This document shows positions 59,835-64,000 of a stretch of 64,000 nt of DNA, piece by piece. The stretch lies in the NCBI GenBank assembly GCA_965662685.1, contig CBFIIQ010000009.1, forward strand, positions 19,595-83,594, in the 5' to 3' direction. The stretch comes from Eutrophocola sp965662685. Lineage in GTDB: Bacteria; Pseudomonadota; Gammaproteobacteria; Pseudomonadales; Pseudohongiellaceae. Within the stretch, counting starts at the first letter, position 1; every line of letters begins with the position of its first letter. A program made the translations under genes and the position numbers. The notes beneath the pieces are model-generated. The model worked only from the letters and a program-made list of their open reading frames with translations. It searched no databases and was not told the DNA's origin.

Positions 59835-61193
59835 TTACTTCAGTGTGTTTATGTAGGCAACCACGTCGTTGATAGCATCGTCATCGGCCAGTGCAGTTAC
59901 CATTGCAGTCATCTGGTAACCCAGCTGATCTTCAGGATGAGCTCCGCGCACACCGGATTTAAAATGCTGCAATTGTCTGACCAGATACCAGTCAGTCATA
60001 CCTGCCAGGGCAGGGGCGTGAACTTTCCAGCGGCCAGTACCGTCATCACCGTGGCAGGTGCTACAGGTTGAATTGTATAGTGCTTCGCCATTGCCAAGGT
60101 CACCGCTAACTGTTTCTGGCGCAGGATCATCGGGCAGACTTTCAATATAGGCGATCACATTGCTGGTAACAGTGTCATTTACCAGGGTAGCTGCCATCGG
60201 TGCCATTTGTGCACCATAGGTATCATCGGGGTTGGTGCCACGGACGCCTGATTTGTAATATCTGAGCTGCTGACGCAGGTACCAGTCTTGCTGGCCGGCG
60301 AGTTTAGGGGCATTCAATGCCTGATTACCTTCACCATTGGCGCCATGACAGGCCGAGCAAACGGCGTAGTTGGCGGCTCCAGCCTGGGCATTGCCTACCG
60401 CAACTGCCTGGGTTTCAGCAAAAGTGGTCTGTTCTGCCAACCAGGCGTTGTATTCTGCCTGCTCTGCGATTACGACAGAACCACGCATGATGAAGTGACC
60501 CAGACCGCAATGTTCTTCACAGAGAATGTCGTATCGGCCGGCTTTGGTTGGTTCAAGCCACATGTAGGATACTGAGCCAGGCACCATGTCCATCTTTACG
60601 CGGAAAGGGGCAACTGTATAGTCATGTAATACATCCTTGGAGCGCATCAACAGTTCAACATTCTGGTTCAGTGGCAGGTACATTTCCTTGTCCTCAATCA
60701 CCAGGTCGTCTTGTCCGAAAGGGTCACTTGGGTTGATACCCATGGGATTTTGGGGAGTGACATAAGCATTATCAGCGGTACCCAGAACACCATCGGCACC
60801 AGGATAGCGGAAGCTCCACTGCCACTGCTGACCAACTACTTCCACCTGAATGGCATCTTCAGGCACATTGACGAAGCTAGCCCATACAAACAGGCCCGGA
60901 GTCAGAAGGGCGGCAACACCAATAGCGGTAAAGCTGGTGAGCCAGATTTCCAGTTTCTTGTTTTCTGGCTCGTAATTAGCACGACGGTCCTTGTTATAGC
61001 GATATTTATAGACGCAATAAGCCAGGAACAGGTTCACTGCTATGAATACAAAGCCGGTTACCCACATGGTGATACTGATGGTGGAATCAATACCGCTCCA
61101 GTTCGAGGCGAGTGGTTGAAAATACCAAGGGGTAAACAACTGCAGGGCTATACTGATGATTACAAGAAATATGATCGCAACTACGAATGCCAT
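59835..61193 (-). CDS. coxB: Cytochrome c oxidase subunit II fused to two cytochrome c domains
   Basis: 452 residues: two N-terminal membrane helices, a CuA cupredoxin domain (VVGQQWQWSFRYPGADG, ILCEEHCGLGHFIM with CuA Cys, His and Met), then two cytochrome c modules with CSACH (about residue 285) and CSTCH (about residue 380), each followed by a Met ligand region (APKLAGQ..., YQMTAM). The CuA ligands show that it oxidises cytochrome c, not quinol. The tethered hemes would pass electrons directly, as in caa3 or cco-like enzymes. Confidence 0.95.
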   Translation of the reverse strand: MAFVVAIIFLVIISIALQLFTPWYFQPLASNWSGIDSTISITMWVTGFVFIAVNLFLAYCVYKYRYNKDRRANYEPENKKLEIWLTSFTAIGVAALLTPGLFVWASFVNVPEDAIQVEVVGQQWQWSFRYPGADGVLGTADNAYVTPQNPMGINPSDPFGQDDLVIEDKEMYLPLNQNVELLMRSKDVLHDYTVAPFRVKMDMVPGSVSYMWLEPTKAGRYDILCEEHCGLGHFIMRGSVVIAEQAEYNAWLAEQTTFAETQAVAVGNAQAGAANYAVCSACHGANGEGNQALNAPKLAGQQDWYLRQQLRYYKSGVRGTNPDDTYGAQMAPMAATLVNDTVTSNVIAYIESLPDDPAPETVSGDLGNGEALYNSTCSTCHGDDGTGRWKVHAPALAGMTDWYLVRQLQHFKSGVRGAHPEDQLGYQMTAMVTALADDDAINDVVAYINTLK

Positions 61194-61641
61194 AACTTTT
61201 CAGTCCTTATTAATAAAATGCCCGCACAAAAACCGAAACGGCCTGTACAGAATTGGTAAATTGATTAGTAAAACTTTTCCACTCGCTTTGAAAACCCAAT
61301 GATTTATAGCGGGATACGAAGCCTGACAGGCTTTGGATGCCCTGAGTCAGTTGGTTTATTTCGGAGGTAGCAGATCTATCCGCTTTGCAAGAGTGGGATG
61401 CTGGGGTGACTATTGTGTTCTTTCGGTTTTTGAGCATCGTAAAAAAACTACAAAAAACTGTTAATTGTACTTCAGTCAGCGCCACAGCCTTGAGTACCGG
61501 AATTAAACTAACTGCTTGTTTTAATTGGTAATAACTGTATTTTCGTGATGGCAGCAAGAGCATTGACGAGTGAAGAGTGATGCGTGATAACGTCAAGTCT
61601 TTAAAGCCACATCCAGTAATTTCTAACTGGCTAAAATATAA

Positions 61642-61719
61642 GGGCGTGATGGTAAAGCATCACCCCTTTGAGGGCAAGATGTTTTGCCCTGAAAGTAGTC
61701 TGTTTCTCAGAAAAAACAG
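61642..61719. other. Three tandem hairpins
   Basis: GGGcGTGATG...CATCACCCC (61642-61666), AGGGCAA...TTGCCCT (61671-61690) and CTGTTT...AAACAG (61700-61719) follow each other within 78 bases. This density of structure suggests an RNA element or terminator array rather than coding DNA. Confidence 0.5.
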
Positions 61720-61738
61720 TCACTTTATTGCTTGCTGG

Positions 61739-61752
61739 TTGACTCAGATCAA
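61739..61752. promoter_or_regulatory. FNR box TTGACtcagATCAA
   Basis: Perfect consensus 20 bp from the hairpin cluster. I find no -10 at the class II position on either strand, so it may act by repression or from another distance. Confidence 0.55.
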
Positions 61753-61785
61753 TCCCGCTTTTCAATGGCTCCTGAGTAAACCTTT

Positions 61786-62037
61786 CTATGAGGAATCCGA
61801 GTCCCCGTTTTCACTTTTAACGTCGTTCTGCTGCAGGCGTTTTTTTCCATCTTTTAGTGAGAATTTTGCCAATACCAGCATAAAAATCAGAATTACCAGA
61901 GTCCCAAACGCGTTCTCCACTGCAGTAACAGTGTCACGAATAGTCAAAGCGTATATATAGTCGAGGAAAGTCGCTGCACTGATCAGATAGAGAAGATAAG
62001 CGAAGCCTGTCAAAAAATAACCGGTAAACTTGTTCAT
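61786..62037 (-). CDS. Small two-helix membrane protein, 83 aa
   Basis: Two hydrophobic helices (YFLTGFAYLLYLISAATFLDY and FGTLVILIFMLVLAKFSL) and a hydrophilic acidic C-terminus (KSENGDSDSS). Function not recognised. It stands upstream of the cox operon on the same strand but 590 bp away. Confidence 0.55.
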   Translation of the reverse strand: MNKFTGYFLTGFAYLLYLISAATFLDYIYALTIRDTVTAVENAFGTLVILIFMLVLAKFSLKDGKKRLQQNDVKSENGDSDSS

Positions 62038-62182
62038 CGGGAAGAGAAGCCAAAATTAAGGGTTAGCAGACCCGGCCAAAGTTGCCGAGTGGTTTGTGAT
62101 GGCGCGATTGTAAACCTCTGAAAAATAAATTCCATTTTTTTCCCGGTACAGCAATTTGAGTCAAGTCATAGCGCCGTTAAAG

Positions 62183-62188
62183 TATAAT
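62183..62188 (+). promoter_or_regulatory. -10 element TATAAT upstream of the AraC-type gene
   Basis: Perfect TATAAT 63 bp before the ATG. The -35 is weak (TTGAGT at 62156 with 21 bp spacing), so activation may need a regulator. Confidence 0.45.
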
Positions 62189-62250
62189 ACTGTCCTGTAT
62201 CAATATATGTTTAATTACAATGTACGTTAGAGATTGACGGATAAGACCAT

Positions 62251-63162
62251 ATGCCTGGCGTGTTACCGGAGAAAAACTGTTCCAACCCGCTAACTGTCGA
62301 AAAGCGGATAGACAGGGTGGCTGACTATATTATGTGTCATCCGCACAATGATGTGTCTCTTAATACCCTGAGCCGTCTTGCTAATTGTTCAAAATATCAT
62401 TTTCACAGGTTGTTCAAAGCCAGAATTGGGACTACACCAAAGCGTCTTGTTCAGCAGACCAGAATGAAGAGGGCATCGTTTCAAATAGTCTTTAACCCAG
62501 GCTGTCACATAACAGATATTGCTTTTGATGCTGGCTTTGAAAATGTGGAGTCTTTTTCCAGAGCATTCAAGCGCACCTATGATCAGTCACCACTGCAATT
62601 CCGGCGTTGTCCGCAATGGGCAAAGTGGTATCGAATACATGGCGCGCCAAATGTAAAGAATAAATCTATAACGAATAAAATTATAGAAGAGGTCAGTAAT
62701 ATGGATGTGGTACTGATGGAGTTTCCGGAAACTATGGTAGCTGCTCTTGAGCATCATGGGCCAGAGAGTCAAACTTACAATACTGCCATGAAGTTTATTG
62801 AATGGCGCAAGGCGAACGCAATCAGGTTTGATAAAGGCCAAACCTATGGAATTCACTATACTGATCCGCGTAATACCTTTCCCGAGGATTATCGGATGGA
62901 TATCTGTGTCTCTATAGACAAGCCGGTTATTGAAAATGATCACGGAGTCATAACAAAAACCATTCCCGGGGGGCGTTGTGCGGTTATTCGCCACCTTGGT
63001 TCACGGGAATGGATGCCCGAAGTGGGCTACCTTGTGTATGACTGGTTACCACGCAGTGGCGAACAACTCAGGGATTACCCGGTATATTTTCATTATGTGA
63101 ATGTAGGTCCTGATGTACGTGATCCGGATATGATTACCGATATCTACTTGCCAATCCGGTAA
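62251..63162 (+). CDS. AraC-family regulator with GyrI-like effector domain
   Basis: 303 residues. Residues about 18-118 hold two AraC helix-turn-helix motifs (LNTLSRLANCSKYHFHRLFK and ITDIAFDAGFENVESFSRAF). From about 150 the GyrI-like small-molecule-binding domain follows (VLMEFPETMVAALEHHGP, GGRCAVIRHLGSREW, YFHYVNVGPDV). Such regulators respond to toxic compounds and control efflux or detoxification; the target here is unknown. Divergent or unlinked to neighbours. Confidence 0.92.
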   Translation: MPGVLPEKNCSNPLTVEKRIDRVADYIMCHPHNDVSLNTLSRLANCSKYHFHRLFKARIGTTPKRLVQQTRMKRASFQIVFNPGCHITDIAFDAGFENVESFSRAFKRTYDQSPLQFRRCPQWAKWYRIHGAPNVKNKSITNKIIEEVSNMDVVLMEFPETMVAALEHHGPESQTYNTAMKFIEWRKANAIRFDKGQTYGIHYTDPRNTFPEDYRMDICVSIDKPVIENDHGVITKTIPGGRCAVIRHLGSREWMPEVGYLVYDWLPRSGEQLRDYPVYFHYVNVGPDVRDPDMITDIYLPIR

Positions 63163-63298
63163 AGTATAAATACCGTATCAATACGTATTTGCTCATGTGG
63201 TGTATTTTTTGTGAAAGTCTTCTGTCTTGTCATTTTGCAGAGGAAAATAGCTTCAATACTTGCCTGGAGAACCCAGTTTCTGTAAGTTTGCGCCTTCC

Positions 63299-63916
63299 AT
63301 GAAAGCCTCTCAGTCCATCTTGTTGTTTATTCTTTGTCTGTCCGTGCTCGGATTTAACTCCGCTGCGCATGCCCATGGCAGTGTGACAGCCGACGCAGAC
63401 CTTTGCATTATCAAGATAGGCTACTACAGCGCCCACTTTAAAATATATTTACCTCGTACCAGGCAACACGAAGATTATTGTGAGGATATTCCCGATAGTG
63501 GAGAAACGGTCTTTGTTATGGAATATACCTATGGCGATCTTGGCCAGGTTCCTGTGGATTTTCGAATTATTCGTGATATTACGGGAATGGGACGTTTTGC
63601 AAAAATAGCTGATGTCGCAGGCCTGAGTCAGGAAGAGATAGAGGCTGCAACGGAAGTATACCGGCCTCCGGTAAAACAGCCAGATATCTATACGATCAAT
63701 CACTACTTTAAAGAGTCAGGGAATTACCTTGGCATTGTGACTGCAAGGCATCCGGAAACCAATGAATTGTATACCGCCGTGTTTCCCTTTGAAGTGGGTT
63801 ATGTGGGATACGGCTATATCCCTTTGTTCGTTTTGTTGATCGTAGCCTTACAAGGTGGATACTGGTGGATGAATCGTGATAAAAAAATTAAAACTGAAAA
63901 TATAAAATCAGCGTAG
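63299..63916 (+). CDS. Secreted membrane-anchored hypothetical protein
   Basis: 205 residues. Signal peptide (LLFILCLSVLGFNSAAHAHG), a beta-rich periplasmic domain of about 140 residues (CIIKIGYYSAHFKIYLP, VFVMEYTYGDLGQVPVDFRI) and a C-terminal membrane helix (YIPLFVLLIVALQGGYWWM) with a basic tail. Two cysteines lie in the domain (CIIK and YCEDI). The topology resembles assembly or sensor proteins of the envelope; no family is recognised. The ATG at 63299 fits the signal peptide; the longer frame does not. Confidence 0.7.
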   Translation: MKASQSILLFILCLSVLGFNSAAHAHGSVTADADLCIIKIGYYSAHFKIYLPRTRQHEDYCEDIPDSGETVFVMEYTYGDLGQVPVDFRIIRDITGMGRFAKIADVAGLSQEEIEAATEVYRPPVKQPDIYTINHYFKESGNYLGIVTARHPETNELYTAVFPFEVGYVGYGYIPLFVLLIVALQGGYWWMNRDKKIKTENIKSA

Positions 63917-63923
63917 GTAGGAG

Positions 63924-64000
63924 AAGTTACAAGTTACAAGTTACAAGTTACAAGTTAAAAGTTAAAAGTTAAAAGTTAAAAGTTAAAAGTTAAAAGTTAA
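63924..64000 (+). repeat. Heptamer array AAGTTAC/AAGTTAA, at least 11 units
   Basis: Four AAGTTAC units are followed by seven AAGTTAA units without interruption up to the window edge, starting 8 bp after the last gene's stop. The array continues or ends outside the window. It shares its unit type with the repeat at 29755. Confidence 0.95.

Larger units (their letters stand above)
61194..61785. other. Regulatory/structured intergenic region upstream of the cox operon
   Basis: About 590 bp without a convincing gene; frames here lack ribosome-binding sites. It holds three consecutive hairpins and an FNR box listed separately. The cox promoter should also be here, but I cannot place it. Confidence 0.5.

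Noticed and set aside
61210..61596. 128-codon minus-strand frame upstream of coxB
   Set aside because: No ribosome-binding site, composition unlike a protein, lies in a regulatory region.
61577..61960. 127-codon plus-strand frame
   Set aside because: Crosses three hairpins and an FNR box and overlaps an antisense membrane protein; no family features.
62156..62169. TTGAG-TCAA-GTCAT upstream of the AraC gene as an FNR box
   Set aside because: Both halves deviate and spacing to TATAAT is wrong for class II.

Overview
The window reads as chromosomal DNA of a free-living, respiring gammaproteobacterium. Support comes from an FNR protein with the classical four-cysteine cluster, glycogen genes of proteobacterial type, a CheB-CheR-PAS hybrid, GyrI-type AraC and Tat systems, and gammaproteobacterial tRNA-Arg(ACG). 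I cannot name the genus. Most of the DNA is of moderate GC; about 47.8-49.1 kb and 50.6-51.9 kb are clearly AT-richer and gene-poor. No rRNA, phage genes, transposase or CRISPR array was seen.

Layout: 0-3.4 kb holds signalling genes (the 3' part of cheB/cheR/PAS is cut by the window edge; PilZ). 3.5-7.7 kb holds fnr, a small ORF, glgC and an APH/ATPase kinase. 7.8-9.7 kb holds a ZIP transporter, a glycine-zipper lipoprotein and a lipoyl-like domain protein. 9.7-17.5 kb is a complete Na+-type N-ATPase operon (atpDCQRBEFAG) preceded on the same strand by a channel-like membrane protein and a CBS protein. 17.7-29.7 kb is a glycogen cluster (malQ-glgB-glgX-glgP-glgA) followed by a DhnA-type aldolase. 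29.8-44.1 kb holds polX, a CBS protein, envelope proteins (DUF4136, OmpA), a cold-shock-like protein, DUF1540-ppsA, Nudix, an SDR, a PCMT-erythromycin-esterase fusion and a host-attachment-family protein. 44.2-47.8 kb holds ftsH, hsp20, a FixJ-type regulator and a lone histidine-kinase dimerisation domain. 49.1-55.5 kb holds an HtrA protease, a Tat-signal protein, a ModF-like ABC protein, tRNA-Arg with two tRNA-derived tandem repeats, a secreted methyltransferase-like protein and SURF1. 55.6-61.2 kb is an aa3-type cytochrome c oxidase operon (coxBAC-C'-D) with two unannotated small membrane ORFs. The end holds an AraC/GyrI regulator and a secreted membrane-anchored protein.

What ties the window together is a set of FNR/ANR boxes. 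I found nine strict TTGAY-N4-RTCAA sites, all outside recognised genes, plus three one-mismatch sites; chance expectation for the strict pattern in 64 kb is about 0.24 (simple base-probability arithmetic). Several have a -10-like hexamer within 1 bp of the position expected for a class II FNR promoter (box centred at -41.5). The genes behind them fit a low-oxygen survival programme: glycogen turnover, aldolase, Na+-ATPase with CBS and channel-like partners, a small heat-shock protein, protein-repair methyltransferase, CBS protein, an unknown 31-residue membrane protein and a possible small RNA. FNR is encoded in the same window. I infer an oxygen-limitation or dormancy island, comparable in logic (not homology) to other hypoxia regulons. 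Regulation is inferred from sequence only.
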